Shown here one piece after another: positions 1-8,741 of a stretch of 64,000 nt of DNA. This stretch comes from Aquimarina acroporae (GTDB lineage: Bacteria > Bacteroidota > Bacteroidia > Flavobacteriales > Flavobacteriaceae): assembly GCF_023195925.1 (NCBI RefSeq), contig NZ_JALPRE010000006.1, positions 186,001 through 250,000 of the forward strand, written 5' to 3'. The notes beneath the pieces are model-generated. The model was not told where the DNA came from. It ran no database searches and was given only the letters and a program-made list of their open reading frames with translations. Each line of letters opens with the position of its first letter. Positions within the stretch are counted from its first letter, which is position 1. Position numbers and translations under genes: made by a program.

Positions 1-999
1 AATCAATTGATCCGTTTCAATTCTCGTATCTCCCCAATGCACTCCCGAATTTGCCCACAAAGGTTGTGATTGCCAATCGGCATTAATCCAAGCAACGGCT
101 CTAATCACATCTCTATTATCATCAATAAACGGGATCAACTGGTCTCTGAAAAACTGATTCCATATCCCTTGACTCCCTAGTGTTGTAACACCATTAAAAT
201 GATAGGTTCCTTGATCAAATTCATAGTATTGTGCTGAGGCTTCAGCTACCATCATAGGTTTGTTTTTATTTCTGGCAAATTGTAATGCATATTCCAAGTT
301 TTCAGCATTGAAATCTTGTGAATAAAAGAAAAAAGATAGCCCTACATAATCTACATAATCATCTCCAGGGTAATACCCGTCAATAATATTTGGGGCGTTA
401 TCTCCCCAAGTAGCAGATTGCCATACATATGCTACATTGGTAACTCCTTTCCCATTAAGGTAGTCTACAATATATCGGTAACCTGTTTTATATCTGTTTT
501 GGTCATAACCATTCCAGGGACCATCAAATTCATATCCTATTCTCAAGTATATGGGACGAGGACTATTTCTATTGGCGAAGTCTACGAATTTGTCCAATTC
601 GTCATTATGTAATCCATTTACCAATTCGGTAAGCCCGTTAGGATGATCTTCTCCTTGACCATCTGCTTCTTCACGCATCCAAAAGCCAACAGAAAGTCCA
701 GAATTAGGATATCGATTCATAGCTTCTTGAAGACCAATATCTCCAGCGTCATAATTGGTAATATCATTTAAGCCTGCCATGGTGTACAAATCGGTATACA
801 TAGTTACTCCGGCAGGAGTAGGAAATTGGCCTGAATTTACGTAACCTGCAACAGAGCCTAAATCCTGACCAATAATTAACATAGTTTTTCCGTCAACAGG
901 AGCAAATTTACCTGGGATGGTGTTTTGTGAAAATAGTGATGTATACCCTATGCAAGTTAGCAGCAATAGTAGTATTCGGTTTGTGTTAAATGTGAGCAT
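1..999 (-). CDS. GH26-family glycoside hydrolase, secreted (3' end outside window)
   Basis: Reading the minus strand from the ATG at 997-999 gives 333 codons that stay open to base 1, so the C-terminus is missing. Residues 1-24 form a signal peptide ending FSQ. The rest resembles GH26 TIM barrels: RIGYEFDGPWNGY carries the likely acid/base Glu157 and MVAEAS the likely nucleophile Glu253. GH26 contains beta-mannanases, lichenases and beta-1,3-xylanases. The early LIIGQDLGSV stretch and the surrounding xylan locus make a beta-1,3-xylanase the favoured reading, but specificity is inferred. It is transcribed away from the locus, downstream of the sensor gene at 1185-4145 with 185 bases between them, and two inverted repeats lie in that gap. 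A C-terminal sorting domain or binding module may lie beyond the edge. Confidence 0.65.
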   Translation of the reverse strand, partial: MLTFNTNRILLLLLTCIGYTSLFSQNTIPGKFAPVDGKTMLIIGQDLGSVAGYVNSGQFPTPAGVTMYTDLYTMAGLNDITNYDAGDIGLQEAMNRYPNSGLSVGFWMREEADGQGEDHPNGLTELVNGLHNDELDKFVDFANRNSPRPIYLRIGYEFDGPWNGYDQNRYKTGYRYIVDYLNGKGVTNVAYVWQSATWGDNAPNIIDGYYPGDDYVDYVGLSFFFYSQDFNAENLEYALQFARNKNKPMMVAEASAQYYEFDQGTYHFNGVTTLGSQGIWNQFFRDQLIPFIDDNRDVIRAVAWINADWQSQPLWANSGVHWGDTRIETDQLI

Positions 1000-1021
1000 G
1001 ATAATTGTGTTTTTGATTAAA

Positions 1022-1052
1022 GCCAATGCAAAAAATTAGTAGTATCATTGGC
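1022..1052 (-). promoter_or_regulatory. Inverted repeat in leader of the GH26 gene
   Basis: GCCAATG at 1022-1028 and CATTGGC at 1046-1052 are perfect 7-bp arms around a 17-base loop, 22 bases upstream of the GH26 start codon. It may be a 5'-leader hairpin or a protein-binding site. There is no T-run, so it is not a terminator for the sensor gene upstream. Confidence 0.35.
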
Positions 1053-1100
1053 GATATATCAAAATTATGATGTGTATTTTGTAAAATGTTAAACCATACT

Positions 1101-1127
1101 ACTGTAGCGATACTAAAAGACTACAGT
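1101..1127 (-). promoter_or_regulatory. Inverted repeat, candidate operator before GH26
   Basis: ACTGTAG at 1101-1107 and CTACAGT at 1121-1127 are perfect 7-bp arms 13 bases apart, about 100 bases upstream of the GH26 start. An extra ACTAC lies on each side (1098-1102 and 1131-1135). The position suits a promoter-proximal operator. It shares no sequence with the ACGAAA-type palindromes before GH8 and GH11, so it would belong to a different regulator. Confidence 0.35.
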
Positions 1128-1184
1128 TTTACTACGCAAATCTTATTAATTGTAAAATTGGTCTTTTAATAATGGTGTACTCAC

Positions 1185-4145
1185 CTAAAATCTAATGATA
1201 TAATCGGTAAGATTAACTGTGGTATCTAAGTTCATTTTTTTACGCACTCTAAAGCGTAAGGATTCAATTCCTCTATATGAAATTCCCATAAGAGGAGCAA
1301 TTTCTTTGCTTGAAAGATTAAGTTTAAGATAGGCGCAAAGCCTTATTTCTCTGTGGTTAAGATCTGGATATTGTTCTCTAAGACGTTCTAATGAATTATC
1401 ATGAATTTGGTTGAAATGAGTTTCAAAGTGCTTCCAGTTGTTATCCCCTTTTATTTGGTTTTCGAGCAATTTAACCGATTGTCTTATTTTTTTTCTGAGT
1501 ACTCCATCAGATTCCTGATAGATCTCATCAAGAGCTTTTTTCAATTGTAAAAGTTGATTATCTACCTGCACCATTTGCATGGCTGAAGAAGCAAGTTCTT
1601 TATTTCTAGCCTCAAGATTCTCTTTTAAAAACTTATTGTCTTTCTTTATTTTTTCATTTTTAGCCTTCAGTCTTTTTTCTTCAAACTTTATTTGTTGAAG
1701 TTCGATCTCCTTTCTATGAGCAGTCTTTAAGTTTTCAAGACTTTTTCTGCGTTGCCTATTCTTAACTTTAATAAAGAGATATATAATGAGTATAAGTAAT
1801 ATAAGATAAACGGCATACATTGGTAAAGACTTGTACCATGGTGGCTTTATTTCAAATTTAAAAATAGCTTCATTGCCAATGTTATCGTAAATATTTTTGG
1901 CTTTTACTCTAAAAGTATAGGAGCCTGCTGGTAAAAAATTATATTCTTTTTGAGATTCTTTGCTCCAGTCTGACCAGTCTTCGTCTAAGCCTTCTAGATA
2001 GGTTTTGTATGTAATAGACTCAGGCTGCTCAAAAAATGGTGTAGAATACTGAAAACTTAACTTGTTTAAATTAAAAGGAATGGGATCAATTGTAGAATCT
2101 TTTCTAATATTAATGACATAATCTTTTACATTTCCGTAGATAATAGAATCTTTAATTTTTACATTCTTCAACAATGTGTTGAAAGGCGTGTTACGTGGTG
2201 TGTTTGTGTTATTTGTATATATAATTACTCCTTTTTTTGAGGTGAAACCTATATCATTGTTATCGAAAATCAAGACTTCTTCGAATGCAGGAATAAGCTT
2301 GGTTTTTAATCTTTGGAATGGAATTCTTTGTATGGTTTCATCTCCGTTAGGAGCATAATGAATGATTCCGATATCGTCATCCCGGTCGTAACCTTGTATA
2401 AATAACGTTTTGTTATCTGAGAGATTTGTTACTTTTCTTATTAGATTGTGATTGGTTAAAGTGTTGGTAAATCTTCTGTTAATGATCATTGAATCCAATG
2501 CTTTACTATAACTATACGCACCTAATTGTGTCCCAAAATGTAGTTCATTCTCATCAACATCTAATAAACTGATAAACAAGTTTCCTGGAAATCCGTTTTT
2601 TTGATCATAAAGCCTTTGTTCGATAACATTTTTGTAGTCGGTACTTAATTTTAATCGATATACACCTTTGTACCCATGTGAAATCCAAACTTCATTATCT
2701 CGAATTAAAACCTCTCGTGCGGTTTCCTCAAAACCTTCTATTTTATTTCGATATACCCAGGCTTCATTAATTTTTTCATAGACTACCAAGCCGGTATAAG
2801 TTCCTTGGAGAATAAGTTTATCGTTTTCAGGAAATTGAACGAAGTTCCATCCTCCATTAATTTGACTTAAAGGAATAATTTCATCATTTTCTACCAGGAA
2901 TGATCCGTTATGCCCTCCTATAAATAACTTTTTATCTATTACTGAAAGATCCCATATTTGACCTTCTATACCAGGTAACCGATTAAATTTCTTATTGTAA
3001 TCATCGAGAGGCCATTTACTATAATATACTCCATCTGAAGTTCCTATATACAAAATATCATCCAACATTTTTATAGCATAGGTGGAGCCAAAAACGCCTT
3101 CATTTTCTGATATTGTGTAAAAAGGAGCTTTTAGTTCGATATAACTTATACTCCCGTCTAGTGCAACCCATAAATTATTCGATTTATCGACATAAAGATC
3201 TAATATGGTATTACTAAGTAATTCATTGTTGCGATCTAATTGTTGAAGCAAGTTCCCTTCTTTGTCCACAAATAATATTCCTTTATTTGTAGTCCCTATG
3301 CAATACCCACCATTGTTGAGAAGAACAGCCGTTGAAATATCTGAATCGAACATTTCTGAGTTTTGAAAGGTACCCCAGGAAAATAATTGATCGTCTTTAA
3401 TCTTATAGATTCTGTTATCAGTAGTGAAAATTAAAAATGAATCTTTGCTATGAGGTAATATCAATTTGATTCCACCGTTTTCCGGTATTTCTGGTTTGAA
3501 TAAAGTTTTAATGCCGTTTTCATCTAGTGTAAATATGGTATTAGTTTGATCTACAAAATATATAATTCCATTAATTTTGGTAGCAAATCGTATGTCATTT
3601 TGGTTTCTAATACATTGCGTTTTATTTTCAGCGCTTTTGTAACTTATAATCTGATTATTAGTGAAAAAATAAACCGTATTTTGCACTTCGATTATTTCCC
3701 AAACTAGAAAAAACTCCTTGCAATTACTAGAAGTTGCATGATCTATTTTAGTGTAGTACGTTTGATCAAATGTATTTTTTGCTGCATAACCTATTTCATT
3801 GTTTCCTCCGATATAGATTCGATCTTCAAAAGATAATAAAGCATTAATAGAAGATCTATTTTTTGGTTGTAATAAAACCTTCCATGAATTACCTGTGTAT
3901 TCTATTAAACCATACTCATTGGCAAAATATAATCGTTCTTTATCGTCTTGAACAATATCATAGGTTTTGGTAGCAGCCTTGCCAATATCTTCGTTAGTAT
4001 AGTTGGTTACTTCTGTCACTTTTTTCCATTTCCCTTGAGAAAAAATATTCGGAATGTGGAATACATTTAAGAAACAAATTGTTAGTATACAAAAAGATAA
4101 TATTTTAGATGGTGGTCCTTCCATTAGACTACAGTGGGGTTTCAT
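1185..4145 (-). CDS. Membrane sensor: Reg_prop propeller, Y_Y_Y domain, coiled coil, LuxR-type HTH
   Basis: This 986-residue protein has an N-terminal signal segment ending IFSQ. A long periplasmic part of beta-propeller repeats follows (roughly 35-690, blades such as NNLWVALDGSISYIE), then a Y_Y_Y domain (about 700-765), one membrane span (about 770-792), a charged coiled coil (about 795-880) and a LuxR-like helix-turn-helix (about 925-985, LSSKEIAPLMGIS). It lacks the histidine kinase, receiver and AraC parts of a hybrid two-component sensor, so signal would pass directly from sugar sensing to a membrane-tethered DNA-binding domain. Start is ATG 4145; an ATG at 4124 (residue 8) is equally possible. 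It is divergent from GH8 and co-oriented with GH26, which suggests it controls one or both. Confidence 0.85.
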   Translation of the reverse strand: MKPHCSLMEGPPSKILSFCILTICFLNVFHIPNIFSQGKWKKVTEVTNYTNEDIGKAATKTYDIVQDDKERLYFANEYGLIEYTGNSWKVLLQPKNRSSINALLSFEDRIYIGGNNEIGYAAKNTFDQTYYTKIDHATSSNCKEFFLVWEIIEVQNTVYFFTNNQIISYKSAENKTQCIRNQNDIRFATKINGIIYFVDQTNTIFTLDENGIKTLFKPEIPENGGIKLILPHSKDSFLIFTTDNRIYKIKDDQLFSWGTFQNSEMFDSDISTAVLLNNGGYCIGTTNKGILFVDKEGNLLQQLDRNNELLSNTILDLYVDKSNNLWVALDGSISYIELKAPFYTISENEGVFGSTYAIKMLDDILYIGTSDGVYYSKWPLDDYNKKFNRLPGIEGQIWDLSVIDKKLFIGGHNGSFLVENDEIIPLSQINGGWNFVQFPENDKLILQGTYTGLVVYEKINEAWVYRNKIEGFEETAREVLIRDNEVWISHGYKGVYRLKLSTDYKNVIEQRLYDQKNGFPGNLFISLLDVDENELHFGTQLGAYSYSKALDSMIINRRFTNTLTNHNLIRKVTNLSDNKTLFIQGYDRDDDIGIIHYAPNGDETIQRIPFQRLKTKLIPAFEEVLIFDNNDIGFTSKKGVIIYTNNTNTPRNTPFNTLLKNVKIKDSIIYGNVKDYVINIRKDSTIDPIPFNLNKLSFQYSTPFFEQPESITYKTYLEGLDEDWSDWSKESQKEYNFLPAGSYTFRVKAKNIYDNIGNEAIFKFEIKPPWYKSLPMYAVYLILLILIIYLFIKVKNRQRRKSLENLKTAHRKEIELQQIKFEEKRLKAKNEKIKKDNKFLKENLEARNKELASSAMQMVQVDNQLLQLKKALDEIYQESDGVLRKKIRQSVKLLENQIKGDNNWKHFETHFNQIHDNSLERLREQYPDLNHREIRLCAYLKLNLSSKEIAPLMGISYRGIESLRFRVRKKMNLDTTVNLTDYIIRF

Positions 4146-4561
4146 TTCCTTAATTATGAATATCTCAAATTAATAAATTATTAACAAAGTGAAAAGAAAT
4201 GTAGAACTTCGGTAATTTTGATTTATTACATCTTACATCGAAAAATACATGAAGAATTATTAAAAATAGCGGTGTAAACAGATGAAATACTTAAAACGAA
4301 AACGTTTGAGTACTTTTTATCCGAATTAACCAAAATTGCGAGTAGCTTTTTACGAAAAACATTTCGTAGAAAGCTTAAATTTGAGAATTAAGTTAATTTA
4401 TTATGAGTCAGTTATTTATGGTGTCTTTTTAGGGGTTATTTGTTTTGTTTATGATTATTAAATTGTTTAAAATTTAACAGTGTTTTTGAATATTATATGT
4501 GTTAGATGAACTGGATTTAAAAATTTGATAATTTACATGGGATTTAACACAAATTTTACTC
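4146..4561. promoter_or_regulatory. Divergent control region between sensor and GH8 genes
   Basis: These 416 bases hold no convincing gene. A TAATTTTG -7-like box lies at 4213-4220 on the plus strand, without a clear -33 partner. CGAAAACGTTTGAG at 4297-4310 has the AAACGTTT core with central CG that is usual for LacI-family operators. A strong palindrome lies at 4344-4375 (separate entry). The last 185 bases before GH8 are AT-rich leader with no clear hairpin. Confidence 0.5.
4344..4375. promoter_or_regulatory. 32-bp palindrome, candidate operator of GH8
   Basis: Two 14-base arms (4344-4357 and 4362-4375) pair with one mismatch around AACA. The core ACGAAAAACATTTCGT at 4352-4367 is present as its exact reverse complement at 7737-7752, before GH11. 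A protein operator is likelier than a terminator because no T-run follows and the nearest stop codon is far away. Candidate binders are the LuxR-type sensor (1185-4145) and the LacI-type repressor (9630-10670). Confidence 0.6.
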
Positions 4562-7500
4562 ATGAAAACCATCATCTTTTTAAAAATACTATTACTACAT
4601 ACAGTACTAGTTTTAGGGCAAGTAACATTGCAAGCGGAAAATCTGAACATTAGTGGTCCGTATGCCGGGCCAATCAATTCACCTTTTAATGGAGTTGCAT
4701 TTTATGGCAATTCTGATCTAGTAACAGGAACGGTTAATTTACCTACAATACCCGGGAGATATGCAGTTGATATTAGAGGGGCATCTAGTGATACCAGTGA
4801 AGCTAAAATTAACCTTGAGGTTGGTAGTTCTAATGTTGGAACATTTGGTTTTTCCGGAAGTTCAGGTTCAATAAGTTCAAAAGAAATTACCATAAACGAC
4901 ACCAATCCAGTTATGGTAAAATTGGAGTTACAAACCGATAATGGATCTAACGATACTTTTATAGATCAAATAACCTTTACCTATTTAGGTGCGCCAGCAC
5001 CACCTAGGCAAGCTCCTGTTATTCCTTCTGTTCCGTCTTTTGAATCGGGAATTTATAGAAATATGTTTGTAGAATCAGGGAAATCTGTATCTGAGGTACA
5101 GCAAAAGGTAGATGCTATTTGGAATCAATATTTTGTGAATGGAGATATAAATAATGAAAGGTTGTATTATGAAGTGGGGAGTAATATGGCTTATATTTTA
5201 GATACTGGAAATAATGATATCAGATCTGAAGGAATGTCATATGGAATGATGATCTGTGTACAGCTCGGAAAAAAAACACAATTTGATAAATTATGGCGTT
5301 TTGCAAAGCAATACAGTCAACACCCAATAGGTACTGATCGACAAGGTTTATTTTCTTGGCAATTGAACAGGACGAATTTTTCTATGATAGATCAGAATTC
5401 TGCTCCTGATGGGGAAGAGTACTTTGTTACCGCATTGTTTTTTGCTGATGCAATTTGGGGCAGTAACGGTGAAATAAATTATCGGGCTGAAGCAGATTAT
5501 ATACTGGATAATATGATTAATAAACCAGAGCCTAGTACTGGGGCTTGTCCAACAGGTTTGGTTGATAAAAATGAAAAACAAATAGTATTTGGAATATGTG
5601 GTAATTCGGCTTCCTTTACTGATCCGTCGTATCATTTACCTGCTTTTTATGAAATATGGGCAAGAGAAGCAGCAAACAATAATCAGCTTTGGCGTGATAT
5701 GGCCACAACCAGTAGAACCTATTTATTGCCACGAGCGGCGCACCCCATCACTGGATTAATGCCTGATTATTCTGAGTTTGACGGAAGACCTGTGAATCAA
5801 GGAAATCATGGTAATTTTGAGTTTGATGCATGGAGGAATATTATGAATATGGGATTTGATTTTGCTTGGTTTCAAAAAAACACAAATAGTATTCAGCCTT
5901 TAATTAATAAGCAGATAGACTTCTTTAAAGACAAACCAGGATATTCGTCTTTATGGACTCTAGATGGAACAAGTAGCCGAAACAGTGATCATTCACCAGG
6001 TTTGGTAGCATGTAATGCGGTTGGGGCTCTGGCTTTGGCAGATGCGAAGGTATGGCCATTTGTAGATGAATTATTCGATACTCCTATTCCATCGGGACAA
6101 TATAGGTATTACGATGGCTTATTATACATGATGAGCTTCATGCATTTGGCAGGTCAGTTTAAAGCATTATCGCAAGGAGGTGTTACTCCGCCCGATAATT
6201 GTAATGGAACTCCTTTTCCTAGTGCTACGGTTACTGTAAATAATGAAACTCTGCAAGGTGAAAACGATGGAAGCATTGTATTTACTTTCTCTGATGTTTC
6301 TGGAAGGAGTGCTATAGAATTTAGTAATGATGGAGGAAGTACCTTCCCTCTCAACGTAGCAGATGATTCTGGTTCTGCAACTTTCTCAAGTTTGTCACCT
6401 GGAAGTTATGATGTTTGGGTACGTTGGGGTGATAATAGTTGCCCTATAGATTTAGGGATAGTTACAGTACAAGAAGGGAGTGTTGTGCCAAACCCTACAG
6501 AACAGACTGCGTATGTTACTCACCAAATCCCAGGAACCATTCAAGTAGAGAATTATGATAATGGCGGACAAGGCATCGCATACAATGACACAAACACCAA
6601 CAATAATGGAGGCCAGGGAAGAACAGATCAAGGAGTAGACATCCAAAATACAACTGATAATGGTGGAGGAACCAATGTGGGATGGATTGCTAATGGAGAA
6701 TGGTTAGAATATACTATAGGCAATGTGAACTCGGGAAATTATGATATCGAAATAAGAGTTGCAGCAAATAATGGCAATACCAAAGGAGTAAACGTATTAT
6801 TAGATAATCAAAACCTGGGTTCGGTATCTATTGGTAATACTGGAGGTTGGCAAAGTTGGACCACGTTAAGTATAAATAATGTGGATGTATCAGGTGGTGC
6901 GAATAAAGTACTTAGATTAAATTTCTCTGGTGGTAGTTTTAATGTGAATTGGATACGTTTTTCAGAGAATACAACAAATCCACCTTCTGGGAATGATAAT
7001 TATGCATTTCGTGCTAGAGGAACATCAGGTTTAGAACAGGTTCAACTAACAGTAAATGGAACTTTGGTGCAAACATTTGCTTTAACCAATGCCTTTCAAA
7101 CCTACACGGCTTCGAGTTCTGCGAATGGTAATGCCAGAATCGAATTCATAAATGACGCTGGAGGACGCGATGTCGAAATAGATTATCTCGATAAAAATGG
7201 AACACGCTTTCAGTCGGAAAACCAATCAAATAATACAGGAGTATGGCAAAATAGTTCCTGCGGCGGGACTAACAGCGAAATGTTACATTGTAATGGATAC
7301 ATAGAATATAGCGGTACGTTTAATGCAAGAGTAAATAGCTCTTTGAAACACACAAAAGGTACTTTTAAAATGTTTCCGAATCCTAGTACTGGTGAGGTTA
7401 ATATAATACTTCCGAGTATATCTAAACTTGAAAGATTGAGATTATATGATCTTAGTGGAAGAACGATTAAAAAAATCACCAAATTTGATAATAATACTAT

Positions 7501-7588
7501 TCTTCTTACGGGTATAGCAAAAGGAATGTATATCGTTGAGGTTGTAACTTCTAATGAAACTATGTTAAGTAAACTCATAGTGCAATAA
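4562..7588 (+). CDS. Secreted multidomain GH8 xylanase with CBM6 and CBM60-like modules and T9SS tail
   Basis: 1008 residues. Signal peptide 1-19; a CBM6/35-like beta-sandwich at about 22-145; GH8 catalytic domain about 165-545; a SprB-like beta domain about 555-650; CBM6 about 660-815; a CBM60-like xylan-binding module about 825-930 with a typical Cys pair; and a type IX secretion sorting domain about 935-1008 (FPNPSTGEVNI). GH8 acid Glu223 lies in RSEGMSYGMM and an active-site Asp283 in APDGEEYF. GH8 includes endo-xylanases and reducing-end xylose-releasing exo-oligoxylanases; the binding modules argue for attack on polymeric xylan. The tail implies export across the outer membrane and attachment or release at the cell surface. 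It is a single-gene unit, with the 32-bp palindrome upstream and a strong terminator downstream. Confidence 0.88.
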   Translation: MKTIIFLKILLLHTVLVLGQVTLQAENLNISGPYAGPINSPFNGVAFYGNSDLVTGTVNLPTIPGRYAVDIRGASSDTSEAKINLEVGSSNVGTFGFSGSSGSISSKEITINDTNPVMVKLELQTDNGSNDTFIDQITFTYLGAPAPPRQAPVIPSVPSFESGIYRNMFVESGKSVSEVQQKVDAIWNQYFVNGDINNERLYYEVGSNMAYILDTGNNDIRSEGMSYGMMICVQLGKKTQFDKLWRFAKQYSQHPIGTDRQGLFSWQLNRTNFSMIDQNSAPDGEEYFVTALFFADAIWGSNGEINYRAEADYILDNMINKPEPSTGACPTGLVDKNEKQIVFGICGNSASFTDPSYHLPAFYEIWAREAANNNQLWRDMATTSRTYLLPRAAHPITGLMPDYSEFDGRPVNQGNHGNFEFDAWRNIMNMGFDFAWFQKNTNSIQPLINKQIDFFKDKPGYSSLWTLDGTSSRNSDHSPGLVACNAVGALALADAKVWPFVDELFDTPIPSGQYRYYDGLLYMMSFMHLAGQFKALSQGGVTPPDNCNGTPFPSATVTVNNETLQGENDGSIVFTFSDVSGRSAIEFSNDGGSTFPLNVADDSGSATFSSLSPGSYDVWVRWGDNSCPIDLGIVTVQEGSVVPNPTEQTAYVTHQIPGTIQVENYDNGGQGIAYNDTNTNNNGGQGRTDQGVDIQNTTDNGGGTNVGWIANGEWLEYTIGNVNSGNYDIEIRVAANNGNTKGVNVLLDNQNLGSVSIGNTGGWQSWTTLSINNVDVSGGANKVLRLNFSGGSFNVNWIRFSENTTNPPSGNDNYAFRARGTSGLEQVQLTVNGTLVQTFALTNAFQTYTASSSANGNARIEFINDAGGRDVEIDYLDKNGTRFQSENQSNNTGVWQNSSCGGTNSEMLHCNGYIEYSGTFNARVNSSLKHTKGTFKMFPNPSTGEVNIILPSISKLERLRLYDLSGRTIKKITKFDNNTILLTGIAKGMYIVEVVTSNETMLSKLIVQ

Positions 7589-7624
7589 TCACTATTTGTT
7601 ATACAGATAATGATTGTTTTTCGC

Positions 7625-7665
7625 ATAAACTGCCATCATCTAAAAGTGGTGGCAGTTTATTTTTG
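7625..7665 (+). terminator. Rho-independent terminator after GH8
   Basis: The 14-base arms 7625-7638 and 7647-7660 (one G-U pair) surround an 8-base loop and are followed by TTTTT. It closes the GH8 transcript and separates it from GH11. Confidence 0.85.
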
Positions 7666-7703
7666 ATTATATGCCAAGATAATTTAAAATGAGATGTACG
7701 GTA

Positions 7704-7784
7704 TTGATAACCAGAAACTTATTTTTTTGTGTATTTACGAAATGTTTTTCGTGATTTCTGCCTTTAAAACTCTTTGGTTATCAA
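7704..7784. promoter_or_regulatory. Nested symmetric operator region before GH11
   Basis: ACGAAATGTTTTTCGT at 7737-7752 is the exact reverse complement of the palindrome core before GH8. It sits at the centre of a wider perfect 10-bp inverted repeat: TTGATAACCA at 7704-7713 and TGGTTATCAA at 7775-7784. The two centres (7744 and 7744.5) coincide. This arrangement would suit two regulator dimers, or one dimer flanked by paired sites. A TAATTTTG box starts 20 bases downstream at 7804. Confidence 0.6.
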
Positions 7785-7803
7785 GTATTTAGTTTTTGAA
7801 CCC

Positions 7804-7811
7804 TAATTTTG
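7804..7811 (+). promoter_or_regulatory. -7 promoter box (TAnnTTTG) of GH11
   Basis: TAATTTTG matches the Bacteroidota -7 consensus, 118 bases before the chosen GH11 start. The context CCTAATTTTGA is shared with 36157-36167 before the CBM lipoprotein gene. No TTTG is present at the ideal -33 distance, so an activator may be needed. Confidence 0.4.
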
Positions 7812-7929
7812 ATGTTAAACTAATTTTTTAACACAAACATAACGGTATTGGTAATTTTTTATCTGCATTGCATAAATATTAATTACCGATGCTGAATTTT
7901 TGAATTATTCTAATTTAAATCACCTAATT

Positions 7930-8655
7930 ATGAGAAAAGTAGTAAGTATTTCAGTAATTGTCATGTTGTTAGGCATCAGTTGTTCTGATGATTTGGATAA
8001 TGACAATTTGCTTCGGGATGAACAAGTAGTACAAAAATCAATTGATGCCAATGGGTATATAAGTGATGATCGTACCGATGGAAATAATAGAGGGTATTTT
8101 TGGACCATCTATAAAGAAGGGGGTTGGGGGAGACTCACCTTTCCGTATGCTAATCAATACGCAGGGAATTTTCAAATAGAATACAATAATAATAAAGATA
8201 TAGTAGGAGGTAAAGGTTGGAGAACCGGTAGTGGAAGAACCGTGAATTATAATATAGGGCTTCTACAGGGGTCATATGATTTTGTAGGGGTTTATGGATG
8301 GACAAGAACTCCTCTTGTAGAATATTATGTAGTTGAAAGAGGTAATATTCCCAGCCAAAATCTAAATAAAAATTTTAGTGCCAATGGTAAAAACTATCAA
8401 TTTAGAAGACAAGTGCGTGAAAATGCACCATCTATACTAGGTACTAAAACATTTTATCAATACATCAGTAAGAACAGAGGTGATGCTCCGGTAGGAAGAA
8501 ACCAACAGGTAAGTATGCAAGCTCATATTAACCATTGGAATCAACATGGAGGACTTAGACCACAATGGGGTAATTTAAGAAACTTTGATTATCAAGTTTT
8601 TGGAATAGAGTCTTTTAGTAGAGGTTGGGGGAAAATTAATGCTACTGTTTGGTAG
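7930..8655 (+). CDS. GH11 endo-1,4-beta-xylanase, lipoprotein
   Basis: I chose the ATG at 7930; an in-frame TTG at 7900 would only add ten residues before the signal peptide. The 241-residue product starts with a lipoprotein signal (VIVMLLGISC, lipidated Cys about 18), followed directly by a single GH11 jelly-roll. PLVEYYVVE holds the nucleophile Glu131, and VFGIESFSRGWG holds the acid/base Glu227. Length fits a bare catalytic domain of about 200 residues with no binding module. GH11 acts only on xylan, so it is the clearest sign of the locus substrate. It sits alone between terminators at 7625 and 8686 and has its own operator region. GH11 is sparse in Bacteroidota, so acquisition by transfer is possible, although base use looks like that of its neighbours. 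Confidence 0.93.
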   Translation: MRKVVSISVIVMLLGISCSDDLDNDNLLRDEQVVQKSIDANGYISDDRTDGNNRGYFWTIYKEGGWGRLTFPYANQYAGNFQIEYNNNKDIVGGKGWRTGSGRTVNYNIGLLQGSYDFVGVYGWTRTPLVEYYVVERGNIPSQNLNKNFSANGKNYQFRRQVRENAPSILGTKTFYQYISKNRGDAPVGRNQQVSMQAHINHWNQHGGLRPQWGNLRNFDYQVFGIESFSRGWGKINATVW

Positions 8656-8685
8656 AAAGAATCAATGACAAAAATCGAAAAGAAG

Positions 8686-8716
8686 AAGATCGTTATACTT
8701 TAACGATCTTTTCCTT
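8686..8716 (+). terminator. Rho-independent terminator after GH11
   Basis: AAGATCGTTA (8686-8695) and TAACGATCTT (8701-8710) form a perfect 10-bp stem with a 5-base loop, followed by TTCCTTTT. Confidence 0.8.
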
Positions 8717-8741
8717 TTGAATACTACAAATGCAATTTTAA

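Noticed and set aside
4344..4375. 32-bp palindrome as a transcription terminator
   Set aside because: No T-run on either side and no gene ends nearby; an exact copy of the core lies in another promoter region.
7210..7626. Long open frame antisense to the 3' end of GH8
   Set aside because: The plus strand there encodes a clear CBM60-like module and type IX tail; the antisense frame has no recognisable domain.
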